This document shows, piece by piece, positions 9,281-18,619 of a stretch of DNA of 64,000 nucleotides (position 1 is its first letter; the number at the start of each line of letters is the position of its first letter). Under the pieces are notes generated by a model that worked only from the letters and a program-made list of their open reading frames with translations, searched no databases and was not told the DNA's origin. The stretch comes from Aliiroseovarius salicola. Its GTDB lineage: Bacteria; Pseudomonadota; Alphaproteobacteria; Rhodobacterales; Rhodobacteraceae. A program made the position numbers and the translations under genes. Where the stretch lies: NCBI RefSeq assembly GCF_027891095.1, contig NZ_JAQIIO010000001.1:598501-662500 (forward strand), written 5' to 3'.

Positions 9281-10717
9281 ATGCGGATTGTCCCGGTCTT
9301 GTTATGTGGTGGCTCCGGCACTAGGCTTTGGCCTTTGTCCCGCAAGTCCTATCCCAAACAGTTTTCCCGCCTTATGGGCGAAAAGTCATTGTTGCAGATG
9401 TCGGTTGAGCGCCTGACAGGGCCGCAGTTTGCGCCGCCGGTTGTGCTGACCAACACGGACTTCCGTTTTATCATAACCGAGCAAATGGCGGAAATCGGGG
9501 TCGAGCCAGGCGCAATCCTGATTGAACCCGATGGCCGCAACACCGCACCTGCTGTTCTGGCTGCTGCCTTGTGGTTGAAGGATAAGGATCCCGAGGCTTT
9601 GATGCTCGTCGCACCATCCGATCACGTCATCCCTGATGCCGAGTCGTTCCGGGCTGCGGTGGATATCGGTGTGATGGCAGCCTGTGAAGGAAAACTGGTG
9701 ACATTTGGCATCAAACCCGGCCATGCAGAAACCGGCTATGGCTATCTTGAACTGCCCTGCTGTCTTGGTGACGGGGCAGAGGTGTTCGACCTCAAAGCAT
9801 TTGTTGAAAAGCCGAATGCCGAACAAGCCGAGCAGATGCTCGCCTCAGGACGTTACCTGTGGAATGCCGGGATCTTTCTGTTCTCGGCGTCCACAATTCT
9901 GGATGCATATCGCGTTCATGCACCTCATTTGATTGATGCGGTTGAGCGGTCTGTTCATGCTGCGGAGCCTGATCTTGGTTTCCTGCGATTAGATCCCGAG
10001 GCTTGGTCAGAGGTCGAAGACATCTCAATCGACTATGCGGTGATGGAGCATGCCGGCAACCTTGCCGTGGTTCCTTATACCTCAGGTTGGTCTGACCTCG
10101 GAGGATGGGATGCTGTGCTGCGCGAAGGGGATGGGGGTGACAAGAATGTGGTCACCCATGGCAACGCACACGCAGTGGATTGCACTGCCAGCCTGCTGCG
10201 ATCGGAAGATGACGGTGTTGAACTGGTCGGCATTGGTCTGGATCATATCGTTGCAGTCGCCATGCCCGACGCGGTGCTTGTGGCTGACACAAGGCGTGGT
10301 CAGGATGTGAAAGAGGCCGTCACGCTTCTGAAAAGCAAAGGCGCACATCAGGCAGAGCAATTTCCCCTGGATCATCGTCCCTGGGGTCACTTCCAAAGCC
10401 TTGCGACCGGCGACCGGTTTCAGGTCAAACGGATCGTCGTGAAACCCGGCGCTTCGCTCAGTCTTCAATCCCACCATCATCGGGCGGAACACTGGATTGT
10501 TGTGCAGGGCACAGCAAAGGTGACGATTGAAGGTCAGGTGCAACTGGTGACCGAAAACCAGTCGGTTTATATCCCGCTTGGCGCCAAACATCGCATGGAA
10601 AACCCTGGAAAAGTTCCGATGACTTTAATCGAAGTGCAAACAGGGGCCTATCTGGGCGAGGATGATATTCTGCGGTATGACGATGTTTATGCACGCGGTC
10701 AGGGTGCCAAAGGCTGA
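9281..10717 (+). CDS. manC: Mannose-1-phosphate guanylyltransferase / mannose-6-phosphate isomerase
   Basis: 478 aa type II enzyme making GDP-mannose. The N-terminal nucleotidyltransferase domain has GGSGTRLWPLSRKSYPKQF, EPDGRNTAPA and VEKPN; the C-terminal cupin domain (about residues 360-470, PWGHFQSL, KPGASLSLQSHHHRAEHWIV) carries the metal-binding histidines of the isomerase. Start at 9281 with GAGGAG upstream; an in-frame TTG just before is ignored. manB follows 21 bases later. Supplies GDP-mannose to the surface polysaccharide locus. Confidence 0.94.
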   Translation: MRIVPVLLCGGSGTRLWPLSRKSYPKQFSRLMGEKSLLQMSVERLTGPQFAPPVVLTNTDFRFIITEQMAEIGVEPGAILIEPDGRNTAPAVLAAALWLKDKDPEALMLVAPSDHVIPDAESFRAAVDIGVMAACEGKLVTFGIKPGHAETGYGYLELPCCLGDGAEVFDLKAFVEKPNAEQAEQMLASGRYLWNAGIFLFSASTILDAYRVHAPHLIDAVERSVHAAEPDLGFLRLDPEAWSEVEDISIDYAVMEHAGNLAVVPYTSGWSDLGGWDAVLREGDGGDKNVVTHGNAHAVDCTASLLRSEDDGVELVGIGLDHIVAVAMPDAVLVADTRRGQDVKEAVTLLKSKGAHQAEQFPLDHRPWGHFQSLATGDRFQVKRIVVKPGASLSLQSHHHRAEHWIVVQGTAKVTIEGQVQLVTENQSVYIPLGAKHRMENPGKVPMTLIEVQTGAYLGEDDILRYDDVYARGQGAKG

Positions 10718-10738
10718 TCCCACGATAAAAGGAAAATC

Positions 10739-12139
10739 ATGACTGAAACGGTGTTGACCGAGCTGACCTGCTTCAAGGCTTATGACATACGGGGGCGTAT
10801 GGGGGATGAGTTGAACGAAGAAGTGGTCGAGCGAATTGCGCGTGCTTTCGCTCAGGTCCTGCAAGCTCAAACAGTCGTGCTGGGGCGTGACCCACGCGCG
10901 TCCTCTCAGGCGTTGTCCAATGCCGTAGCCAAAGGATTGATGTGTTCCGGAGTCACTGTGATCGATCTGGGGCTATGCGGCACGGAAGAGGTCTATTTCG
11001 CAACAGATCATTTGGGAGCTGACGGCGGGATCTGCGTGACGGCCTCGCACAATCCTATGGACTACAATGGATTGAAGCTGGTCAAAGCGGGGGCAGCGCC
11101 GCTTGACACGGAAACCGAGTTTGCGGCGATCAAGAGACTGGCGGAAAGCGGGACATTTGGCTCTGACGCGCCAAAAGGATCCTACGACACCAGCCCAGTG
11201 GATCGTTGCCGCGCGGCCTATGTGGACCGTGTATTATCCTTCATCGACATCACATCTCTTTCCCCAATGAAAATTGTCGTCAATGCGGGGAACGGTGCGG
11301 CGGGCCCCAGCTTTGACAGGATTGCAGCGGCATTGGAACAGGCGGGCGCTCCGATCAGTTTTTGCCGGATGCACCATGTGCCGGATGAACGATTTCCAAA
11401 TGGCATCCCCAATCCTCTTCTTCCGGAAAACCAGCCTGCAACATCAAATGAGGTGCTTGCACAAGGTGCGGAGCTGGGCGTTGCATGGGATGGGGATTTT
11501 GATCGCTGCTTTCTGTTTGACAATGAGGGCGCGTTTGTCCCCGGTGAATATTTGGTGGGTTTGCTGGCCGAAGCCTTTCTTGCCAAAGATCCCGACGAAA
11601 CGATTGTGCATGACCCTCGTGTGATCTGGAACACGCAAGACCTGATTGCTCGCGCGGGTGGTCGTGCAGTTTTTGCCCGCACCGGACACGCCTATATGAA
11701 ACAGGTTATGCGTGACAGCGGAGCGGTTTATGGTGGCGAAATGTCGGCCCATCACTATTTTCGCGACTTTATGGCCTGTGACAGCGGCATGATCCCCTGG
11801 CTATTGGTGCTTGAGCTTTTGTCGCGCAAAAGCGCCACGTTGGCCGATCTGATCCGCGCTCGCCGTACCGCCTTTCCGTCTTCGGGTGAGATCAATTTCC
11901 GGGTCGAAGATGTCAACCATACTGTTGCGAATGTTGAAGCCAAATACGCGCCACTTGCTCTTGCACGTGATGATACGGATGGGATGAGCCTTGATTTTGG
12001 CGACTGGCGACTGAACCTGCGCCGATCAAATACCGAGCCTTTATTGCGGCTGAACATCGAAGCACGTGGAGACGAAGTGCTCCTGCGTGCGCGGGTCGCA
12101 GAACTAAGCGCACTATTGGCCGGACACGCATCAGACTGA
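10739..12139 (+). CDS. manB: Phosphomannomutase
   Basis: 466 aa alpha-D-phosphohexomutase converting mannose-6-phosphate to mannose-1-phosphate for ManC. Seen: substrate-binding AYDIRG, phosphoserine loop TASHNPMDYNG, metal loop DGDFDRC, sugar loop GGEMSAHHYF, and phosphate-binding RRSNTEPLLRLN near the C-terminus. Same operon as manC. The 3' end overlaps the convergent yjbF-like gene by 9 bases. Confidence 0.95.
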   Translation: MTETVLTELTCFKAYDIRGRMGDELNEEVVERIARAFAQVLQAQTVVLGRDPRASSQALSNAVAKGLMCSGVTVIDLGLCGTEEVYFATDHLGADGGICVTASHNPMDYNGLKLVKAGAAPLDTETEFAAIKRLAESGTFGSDAPKGSYDTSPVDRCRAAYVDRVLSFIDITSLSPMKIVVNAGNGAAGPSFDRIAAALEQAGAPISFCRMHHVPDERFPNGIPNPLLPENQPATSNEVLAQGAELGVAWDGDFDRCFLFDNEGAFVPGEYLVGLLAEAFLAKDPDETIVHDPRVIWNTQDLIARAGGRAVFARTGHAYMKQVMRDSGAVYGGEMSAHHYFRDFMACDSGMIPWLLVLELLSRKSATLADLIRARRTAFPSSGEINFRVEDVNHTVANVEAKYAPLALARDDTDGMSLDFGDWRLNLRRSNTEPLLRLNIEARGDEVLLRARVAELSALLAGHASD

Positions 12140-12796
12140 GCTGGGGATTTTCCTGAGAGCAAGCGTGCCAACATAGTGGCTGATCCATTGGCGTGACTGC
12201 ACGATTTCAAGACTTCCGTGCTCAATCCAATAGAGGTTCTGGAAGGTCGTGTGACCATTCAGGCAGTCGGACTGCATTAAGTTGGTTCTCGCCACATATG
12301 GACCAAGGTCAACGCGCCGCTCTCCGCGCGGACTGGCCTGACAGCGATAGCTGCTGATCTTGGTTTCATCATTGGCGGTCAGGTGGGTGATAAAGATCTC
12401 AACCGTCCCGTTTTTACCGGACTTCAGCAGGGGCCATAGACCGGACATATCTGCGGCCATCATGTCGCCGCCCAATCCACGGGTTGAGATCACCATGCCC
12501 TCTATTGTCGCAAGCCCGACCATGTCGGCTGAGATCCAGCTTACTTGCCCTTTGGCATTTTCAGTCTGTTTCACAAATGGTGCCAGCGCGTTCTCACGAT
12601 TTTCGACGGACACAAGAAAAGAGGGGGCACCGCTTTCGGCCAATGCAACAAAAGTCGGATCAGGGTTGTGGAGCGGAGCTGGGTTGAGCACATCTCGCAG
12701 GGTTTGGTTTCGGCGTTCATCCGATGAGCAACCGACAAGCGTTAAGGCAACCACAAGCCCGGAAATCCATGTCGCGCCGCGTCCGGTTATCCTCAT
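12131..12796 (-). CDS. yjbF: YjbF-like outer-membrane lipoprotein
   Basis: 221 aa. An N-terminal signal ends in the lipobox LVGCSS, and the rest matches the YjbF family (DUF2886-like lipoprotein) of the yjbEFGH exopolysaccharide system. The function is unknown beyond a role in polysaccharide export. Start at 12796: ATGA overlap with the stop of the upstream yjbH-like gene, so the two are translationally coupled. YjbE and YjbG partners are not seen here. Confidence 0.75.
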   Translation of the reverse strand: MRITGRGATWISGLVVALTLVGCSSDERRNQTLRDVLNPAPLHNPDPTFVALAESGAPSFLVSVENRENALAPFVKQTENAKGQVSWISADMVGLATIEGMVISTRGLGGDMMAADMSGLWPLLKSGKNGTVEIFITHLTANDETKISSYRCQASPRGERRVDLGPYVARTNLMQSDCLNGHTTFQNLYWIEHGSLEIVQSRQWISHYVGTLALRKIPSSV

Positions 12797-14904
12797 CTCC
12801 AGAACCTTCCCCACCGATCTTCCAGTTCATTTCCATGGGCGCCCCGGATCAGGTCATTCAGCCGGTTGCGCATCTCCAACCGTGCGCCACCATCCCGTAG
12901 GACCGGGCGGATTGTTGTGGCAAACGCTTCTTTTGAGGGGCTGCCGACCAACCAGTCGATAGGAATGGAAAACCGGATACCTTTGTCGAACGACCCTTCG
13001 CCAAATTGGGAAAACGGAGTGTCGGTGAGGGTGAAAAAGGCTCCAACTCGAAATCCGTTGTTGAACTCCCGATCAAGCGACACTGTCGCGCCCCAATCGC
13101 CAGCCAGATAGCGGCCGATGTCAAGCTGGCCCAGATACCCCCCGCCAAAATCGTAATAAGCTGAGGCGTGGCCGGTCATGATGTCATAGTCGCGAAACCC
13201 GAAAAGCTGATCATAGGCACGTTGGCGTGCGTAGTTCACCTCAGCCCCAAGTGCGAGAGAGGAGTGCACGGGCTTCCAGAGTAATTCACCAGAAACGCCA
13301 CCATACATGGTTTCAAAATACCCGGTTGTGAGACGCGCATAGAGGTTGCGACCGGGCCGAAAGAAATACTCCGCAGTCAGGTGCTTGATCTGCACATCAG
13401 ATTGCTTCGAGTATTCGGTCACATCGGTACGCACATGGGGTAGGACCGAATTTGAGGGGCGGGTGCTTGTGTGGAGATTGCCCAGCAGGGACTGGCGAAG
13501 GCTTCCGGATAGCACCAGACCCGGCGCAGGTTCGTAGGAGGCCAAGAACTGCAGGCCCAGATCCGCGCGAATAGGGGCGTCTGGGTCAAAAAGTTCGGGC
13601 TCCAGATAGGGAGTAAGTGACCAGGACAGCTGTGGATAACGGTCGGGGGATGTGGCGCCTGACATATCCGTTGCATTCACGATTCTGGCGAGGGCAAAGC
13701 TTTTCCATGCGCCATCCAGATCGTATTCCAGTTCTTCCAGATCTTGCCTGCGTAAAATCACGCGCGAAACGGGCATGCCGTGGATGGCAAGGTCGATGTG
13801 AAACTCTTCAATGGATTTAGGCAGGCTATTGGCGAGGATGCGAGCAGCCCGCCCGATTGCTTGTGCCTCGGCGGCATAGCGTGAATTGGAGATACGCAAA
13901 ATGGCAGTGTTACTCTCCAGCGTGAGCGCATCCAGCCTCAGACCTTGGTCCTCTAACAATAATGCAAGTTTGGAACGGCTTGCGGCTATGTCTTGCGGTC
14001 CCCATCCAAGTTCTTCCGCAGTTTTTCCGGGCAACAAGGCTGGAGGAGCGGCTTCGATCCCAGAGGGAATCCGATCCCGTTTCGGATCGGTTGCGAAATT
14101 AGCTGCTATCCCAACTTCTGTTCCGTGCAGAAGAAATGCAGTCAGATTGGTGCCGCTTCCAGCTTGGTAGGTCAGCCCGAAGTTGAATGGGGTATTTCGC
14201 TCAAATCCGGTATGGCTTCCTTCTTGGACGTAAGCGTCCGAAGAGTATTCTGCATTGAAATGCAAATTCGGTGTGACTTGGTAAGATAGCCCTCCAAAGA
14301 GAGCGGCATCACCCCGAAACCACTGATCCACCTCTAATCGGCCGACCTCTGAGATCGATCCCGGTCCCTCGCCACGCGTATCAAAACCGCTGGATAAAAT
14401 TGAAAGCGGGTTTTTGAACCCACCATGGCTGGCCAACCGACCCCAGCCAAGCCCGGCGGTCAGGGTAAGTCGACCGGATAGGAAATGCTTGCTGGCGGCG
14501 ACATATTCCGACCCATAAACCCCGGTGCCACCAAAATCTCTAAGGCCAATCTGTACCGCTGGGCGGGTGCGGGTTTCCTTGAACAGAAGATAGCCCAGAT
14601 CAAAACTGCGATCATACCGGGTGCTGTTCGGACCATCGAGGCGATCAATGATCGAGTATCGGAAACTGCCAAACAAACGGGGTGTGATCTGAAAAGTAAG
14701 CGTGTGACGGAAGGTGCCATCGTGCAGGGCGGTCGTATTGTGAATGGCGCCATCCGGCAGGACAAACCCAGAGGGCATATCGATTAGACCTGGGGTGCCA
14801 AATGTCGAGACATGCGTTCCACCAAGAGTATCACTGGCTGCGATGTGGGCGGGCAGCATCAGCAAGCACAGTGCAACAATTTTGGATGCGGATCTAATAT
14901 GCAC
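12793..14904 (-). CDS. yjbH: YjbH-like outer-membrane beta-barrel protein
   Basis: 703 aa with a signal peptide (cleavage after residue 23 or so, HIAAS). The sequence opens with GTPGLIDMPSG, typical of YjbH, and alternates short amphipathic strands ending in aromatic residues throughout, consistent with a predicted outer-membrane barrel. YjbH-family proteins accompany exopolysaccharide loci. Start is GTG at 14904 with GAGGG 9 bases upstream; the next ATG (residue 16) would cut the signal peptide. The yjbF-like gene follows with an ATGA overlap. Confidence 0.82.
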   Translation of the reverse strand: MHIRSASKIVALCLLMLPAHIAASDTLGGTHVSTFGTPGLIDMPSGFVLPDGAIHNTTALHDGTFRHTLTFQITPRLFGSFRYSIIDRLDGPNSTRYDRSFDLGYLLFKETRTRPAVQIGLRDFGGTGVYGSEYVAASKHFLSGRLTLTAGLGWGRLASHGGFKNPLSILSSGFDTRGEGPGSISEVGRLEVDQWFRGDAALFGGLSYQVTPNLHFNAEYSSDAYVQEGSHTGFERNTPFNFGLTYQAGSGTNLTAFLLHGTEVGIAANFATDPKRDRIPSGIEAAPPALLPGKTAEELGWGPQDIAASRSKLALLLEDQGLRLDALTLESNTAILRISNSRYAAEAQAIGRAARILANSLPKSIEEFHIDLAIHGMPVSRVILRRQDLEELEYDLDGAWKSFALARIVNATDMSGATSPDRYPQLSWSLTPYLEPELFDPDAPIRADLGLQFLASYEPAPGLVLSGSLRQSLLGNLHTSTRPSNSVLPHVRTDVTEYSKQSDVQIKHLTAEYFFRPGRNLYARLTTGYFETMYGGVSGELLWKPVHSSLALGAEVNYARQRAYDQLFGFRDYDIMTGHASAYYDFGGGYLGQLDIGRYLAGDWGATVSLDREFNNGFRVGAFFTLTDTPFSQFGEGSFDKGIRFSIPIDWLVGSPSKEAFATTIRPVLRDGGARLEMRNRLNDLIRGAHGNELEDRWGRFWR

Positions 14905-15002
14905 CTGCAGGTCCCTCGGTCGTCGAGACTCACCTTAAAATTGTTTTAATGAAATATAAAACTCTTTTTGCTTGCACTGCGAAAAGAATGCCAGAAGCGT
15001 TG

Positions 15003-15842
15003 TCAGCTGTCCTCGCAATCGACCTGAATATACTCGATCATGCCGTCTGCAATAAGCGCCGTGGTCAAGCGACCATTTCGAAAAGCGCCTGTATCAATCG
15101 AGATAACCCCGTTTTCCTCGCGCGGTACCGGCACAACTGTGTGGCCATGAACCACCCACATTCCGTCGGTGCGCGCCTGAACACCAAATGAGTGGTGACC
15201 ACAGGTTAATGTCATGTGAGGCTGCTCTTCTATCGGCAGCGACGGATCAGCACCTGCATGAACGGTGGCAACGTTTCCGCTGACAAATTTTCGGGGTAAT
15301 TGGCGCAACCATTTCTGGATGTCCGGTGGTATCGCGTCTCGAAGTTGCGACTGCACCTGCGCTTGTTCGAGACTACCGTTGCCACTTTTGGGTGTTGGTA
15401 AGATTACTCCAAAGCTTTCAAGAGTTTGCGCCCCTCCGACATGTTGCCACTTTGGGCCGTGGGCCAGCAATTTATCGGCATCTGGTTCATCCAGGAATCG
15501 CAGCAACATTTCCTCGTGATTGCCGATAAGGCAGGTTGTGTTGGGACGGGTTTGGCAAAGCTCATGGAGCCTCAACAATACGTCCTTGCTATGCGGCCCG
15601 CGGTCGACATAGTCCCCAAGAAAAATCCAATGGTGGTTACTTGCTTGATCCGACAGGCGTGCGAGCATGCGCTCTAATCCCACAGCCTGCCCATGAAGGT
15701 CCCCGATGACCGCAAGGGGGTGGTCCGGTTTCGGGGGCTGTCCCTCAAAACGCGGTCCAGCTCGGCGTAAGTACGACTTGGCGCGTATGAATAACGTTCT
15801 GAACATTTGTAATGCCTGGCAGAAGTTATGATGGGTGCTCAT
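15003..15842 (-). CDS. PPP-family metallophosphoesterase
   Basis: 279 aa. The metal-binding motifs of the serine/threonine phosphatase and Ap4A hydrolase superfamily are all there: GDLHGQ (47-52), GDYVDRG (76-82), GNHE (107-110), then later histidines in VHAGAD and GHTV. Substrate could be a phosphoprotein or a dinucleotide polyphosphate; sequence does not decide. It sits in the polysaccharide locus between yjbH and the flippase gene. Start uncertain: ATG at 15842 lacks a clear ribosome site, and ATG at 15806 is an alternative that still keeps every motif. Confidence 0.85.
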   Translation of the reverse strand: MSTHHNFCQALQMFRTLFIRAKSYLRRAGPRFEGQPPKPDHPLAVIGDLHGQAVGLERMLARLSDQASNHHWIFLGDYVDRGPHSKDVLLRLHELCQTRPNTTCLIGNHEEMLLRFLDEPDADKLLAHGPKWQHVGGAQTLESFGVILPTPKSGNGSLEQAQVQSQLRDAIPPDIQKWLRQLPRKFVSGNVATVHAGADPSLPIEEQPHMTLTCGHHSFGVQARTDGMWVVHGHTVVPVPREENGVISIDTGAFRNGRLTTALIADGMIEYIQVDCEDS

Positions 15843-16031
15843 CCATAACGAGTATAGAACGTATTGGGCCCGGCCGCATAGTGTTGATTGTAAGCAGGGA
15901 TTTTATCTGATTTTCCCTGATGGATCACATCTTTGTAGAAGTGTGACTAAGTTATTGATACAACCATAGGGGTATTGCCTGCCTTGCGTATTGCGAAAAC
16001 CTGACTGGCAGATCAGTTGCAGTAGAATGTG

Positions 16032-17366
16032 ATGGTTATGAAAAATGTGCACCTTAGGGCAGCCCTTGGTGTTGGTGGATTGAAAGCCATCACACTGCCG
16101 CTGACCATTCTTCTGTCGGTTGTTCTCGCCCGTGTTTTGGGACCGGAAAGCTTCGGCCGATATGCTTTTGTCATGTCTATAGCCATTTTTTTGGCACTGC
16201 CCGCAGGGGTGGGCGTAAACGGATTGCTTGTGCGCGAGGTGGCGCGTGCAAAGGCGGACAATGATCATGCGCTTATGTCGGGATTGATCCGCCGTACATT
16301 GCTATGGGTGGGCACCTATTCTGTGTTGCTTTGGGCTGCCGTGGCCGTTTTCTGGATTGCGGGGGGTGAACTCATCACAGGCAGCGCGGACATGTCAGTG
16401 CTATTTGCCTTGGGTGTGTTTCCGCTTTTATCCCTGATCGCTGTTCAGTCGGGTATTCTGCAGGGATTGCAGCGCCCGGTGATCTCGCAATCCACTCAAT
16501 TGTTGTTTCAGCCCACATTCTCAATTTTGCTGGTTGGTCTGTTGGTTACGTTCCAAGGGGCGCTCAGTCTGAACGCGACCTATTTGCTGCGTATAATTGC
16601 AGTGGCCTTTGCGTTGCTGGCTGGGATCGGTCTGGCGTATCGCCGAATTCCTGCAGAGGTTTGGACCGCCTTGCCAAAGTATGAGGACAAGGCGTGGCGG
16701 CAGGCCCTTTTGCCGTTCATCCTGATCGCAGCGACAAACACGCTAAATGTCGAGATTGGAATCTTGGTGCTTGGCGGCCTCGGAGCCGAGATTGAAGTAG
16801 GTGCACTGCGAGTGGCGCAGAGCGGAGCGCAGCTTTTGATGTTTCCGCTATTTATCAGCAACATGATCATGGCGCCGTTCGCGGCTGGTCTGGTCAAGAC
16901 GGGGGATCTTGCAGGTTTGCAGAGCAAAGTCAGGCGCGCTTCATTTCTGACGTTCTTTGTCTCAGCCTGTGCCGCCTTGCCCCTGATCTTATTTGCGGCT
17001 CCGATCTTGGGACTGATCTTTGGGGAAGCCTACGCCGGCATCGCAGAACTCCCCCTTCAGGTGCTGGCACTGGGCTTTCTCTTCCGGGTGGCCTGTGGTC
17101 CAAACGCAATGATCCTGTCCATGGCCGGTCATGAACAGCGTGCCTTGCGGGGGCAGATCGTGACACTGGTGGTCTCGGTGACTGCCGTTCTCTTCCTCTC
17201 GCCGATGTTCGGATCGACCGGCGCAGCCGCTGGCATTTCCCTGGGCTTGGCGGTTGGTCAGATCTATCTGCTGATGCTGTGCCATGAATATCTGCATTTT
17301 CTGCCAATAGGATTTTGGAAGAGTGGTTTGATTGCGAACATTCAGAAAAGGCCCGCGCGGGAATGA
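16032..17366 (+). CDS. Polysaccharide flippase, Wzx/MATE-like (PST family)
   Basis: 444 aa, hydrophobic throughout with about 12 membrane segments. The N-terminus (GLKAITLPLTILLSVVLARVLGPESFGRYAFV) is the classic Polysacc_synt start of oligosaccharide flippases, which move undecaprenyl-linked repeat units across the inner membrane. Starts at ATG 16032, with another ATG two codons on and GTG just before. The next gene starts within its stop codon (ATGA), so it heads the wzx-wzy-sulfotransferase operon. Confidence 0.9.
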   Translation: MVMKNVHLRAALGVGGLKAITLPLTILLSVVLARVLGPESFGRYAFVMSIAIFLALPAGVGVNGLLVREVARAKADNDHALMSGLIRRTLLWVGTYSVLLWAAVAVFWIAGGELITGSADMSVLFALGVFPLLSLIAVQSGILQGLQRPVISQSTQLLFQPTFSILLVGLLVTFQGALSLNATYLLRIIAVAFALLAGIGLAYRRIPAEVWTALPKYEDKAWRQALLPFILIAATNTLNVEIGILVLGGLGAEIEVGALRVAQSGAQLLMFPLFISNMIMAPFAAGLVKTGDLAGLQSKVRRASFLTFFVSACAALPLILFAAPILGLIFGEAYAGIAELPLQVLALGFLFRVACGPNAMILSMAGHEQRALRGQIVTLVVSVTAVLFLSPMFGSTGAAAGISLGLAVGQIYLLMLCHEYLHFLPIGFWKSGLIANIQKRPARE

Positions 17367-18619
17367 ACGACGGAATGGCAACAGACAGGCTGGTCGGCCT
17401 CGAATTGCGAACTGGCAGGGTTCATAGGGAAACAGTACTGTTTCTATTGTTGATCCTCTTCATTCTAGCGCCCAAGGTAAATGTTATTTCCTTTGGCCAC
17501 GCTGGTTTGAGGGTCGAGGATTTTGTCCTTCTATTTGCTCTGCCTTTGCTAGTTTGGAACTATCGGTTGAGTGCAATTCCGGTGCCCTCATTCGTTTGGG
17601 CTTTTGCGGCCTATCTGGCCGCATCGCTCTTTTCGGCTCTTGTGAACCACGCAACTTTGGGGCCAACGGGTTTGGTCTACGTGGCACGTCAGGCGCAGTA
17701 TTTTGTCTGGTTTCTTATTGCCGCCCAGTTTGCACCATCCATTTCCGAGCGCACATTCAAGCGTGGGTTTGGTGTAATTGCCGGGATCTTGCTGATCTGG
17801 TGGATCGGTGAGCTGCTGCAACTTGTTCCGAAGATTGGCAGGTTCTCTACAGTCGGGGATCGTCTGACTCTGAATACCTCCGGCCCATATGAAACCGCAA
17901 TTCTGGCCGTGATCATCTTTTTTGTTGCCCCCGCCCGGTGGCAGAAAATTGTGATGTTCGCGGTGCTTCTGGCGACGCAGTCGCGGATAACGATTGCGGC
18001 TTTCCTTGTTGTCTGGGCGGTCGCAAGGCCAGGTCGAAATGCATTGCTGATCACGCTAATCGTGCCAATTGCCCTCGTGTTTGCTGCGGCCAGTCCAGAT
18101 CTGTTTCAGGCTGGGCGACTGACCCAGACCCAGTCGCCTGCGGCGATGCTGCAAGACCTACGCGACAGGTTTGATACTGTCATGCACATTACATCGATCG
18201 CAGATTATCGCGCGCTGGTCAGCCAAGGCTTGCATGACAATGTGGATTATCAAACCGGAGACGCCAGTTTTCAGGTCAGGGCGTTCAAATGGGCGCTTAT
18301 CATCAAGTCCTTGGGTGCCAGCACGACCCAGTTTCTGTTCGGGTGGGGGCCGGGGGCCTGGGGGCTCGCTGTGGATGGTCACTATGTGCGCTTTCTTGGG
18401 GAGGGCGGGATCGTCGGGTTCATAGCTGCGATGTATTTCTTTGCCCTGAGCCTCACTGGCCGGGACGCACCTCGAATCTACCGCCTTGGTTTCTTCTGCA
18501 TGGCTCTCAGCTGCATTTTCATAGATGCCGCGACTTCATCCAAAGTCATGTCCACGCTCTGGATGTTGGCTGGATATTTCCATTCCCGGCGTTATCGAAG
18601 AAGCGAGAATGCACCATGA
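17363..18619 (+). CDS. O-antigen polymerase/ligase-like membrane protein (Wzy/WaaL type)
   Basis: 418 aa with about ten membrane segments and a larger periplasmic loop in the second half (about residues 245-310). The motif GWGPGAWGLAVDGHYVRFLGEGG after that loop matches the Wzy_C region of O-antigen polymerases and ligases. It probably polymerises repeat units flipped by the preceding protein. Start at 17363 because it overlaps the flippase stop as ATGA. Polymerase and ligase cannot be told apart from sequence alone. Confidence 0.85.
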   Translation: MNDGMATDRLVGLELRTGRVHRETVLFLLLILFILAPKVNVISFGHAGLRVEDFVLLFALPLLVWNYRLSAIPVPSFVWAFAAYLAASLFSALVNHATLGPTGLVYVARQAQYFVWFLIAAQFAPSISERTFKRGFGVIAGILLIWWIGELLQLVPKIGRFSTVGDRLTLNTSGPYETAILAVIIFFVAPARWQKIVMFAVLLATQSRITIAAFLVVWAVARPGRNALLITLIVPIALVFAAASPDLFQAGRLTQTQSPAAMLQDLRDRFDTVMHITSIADYRALVSQGLHDNVDYQTGDASFQVRAFKWALIIKSLGASTTQFLFGWGPGAWGLAVDGHYVRFLGEGGIVGFIAAMYFFALSLTGRDAPRIYRLGFFCMALSCIFIDAATSSKVMSTLWMLAGYFHSRRYRRSENAP

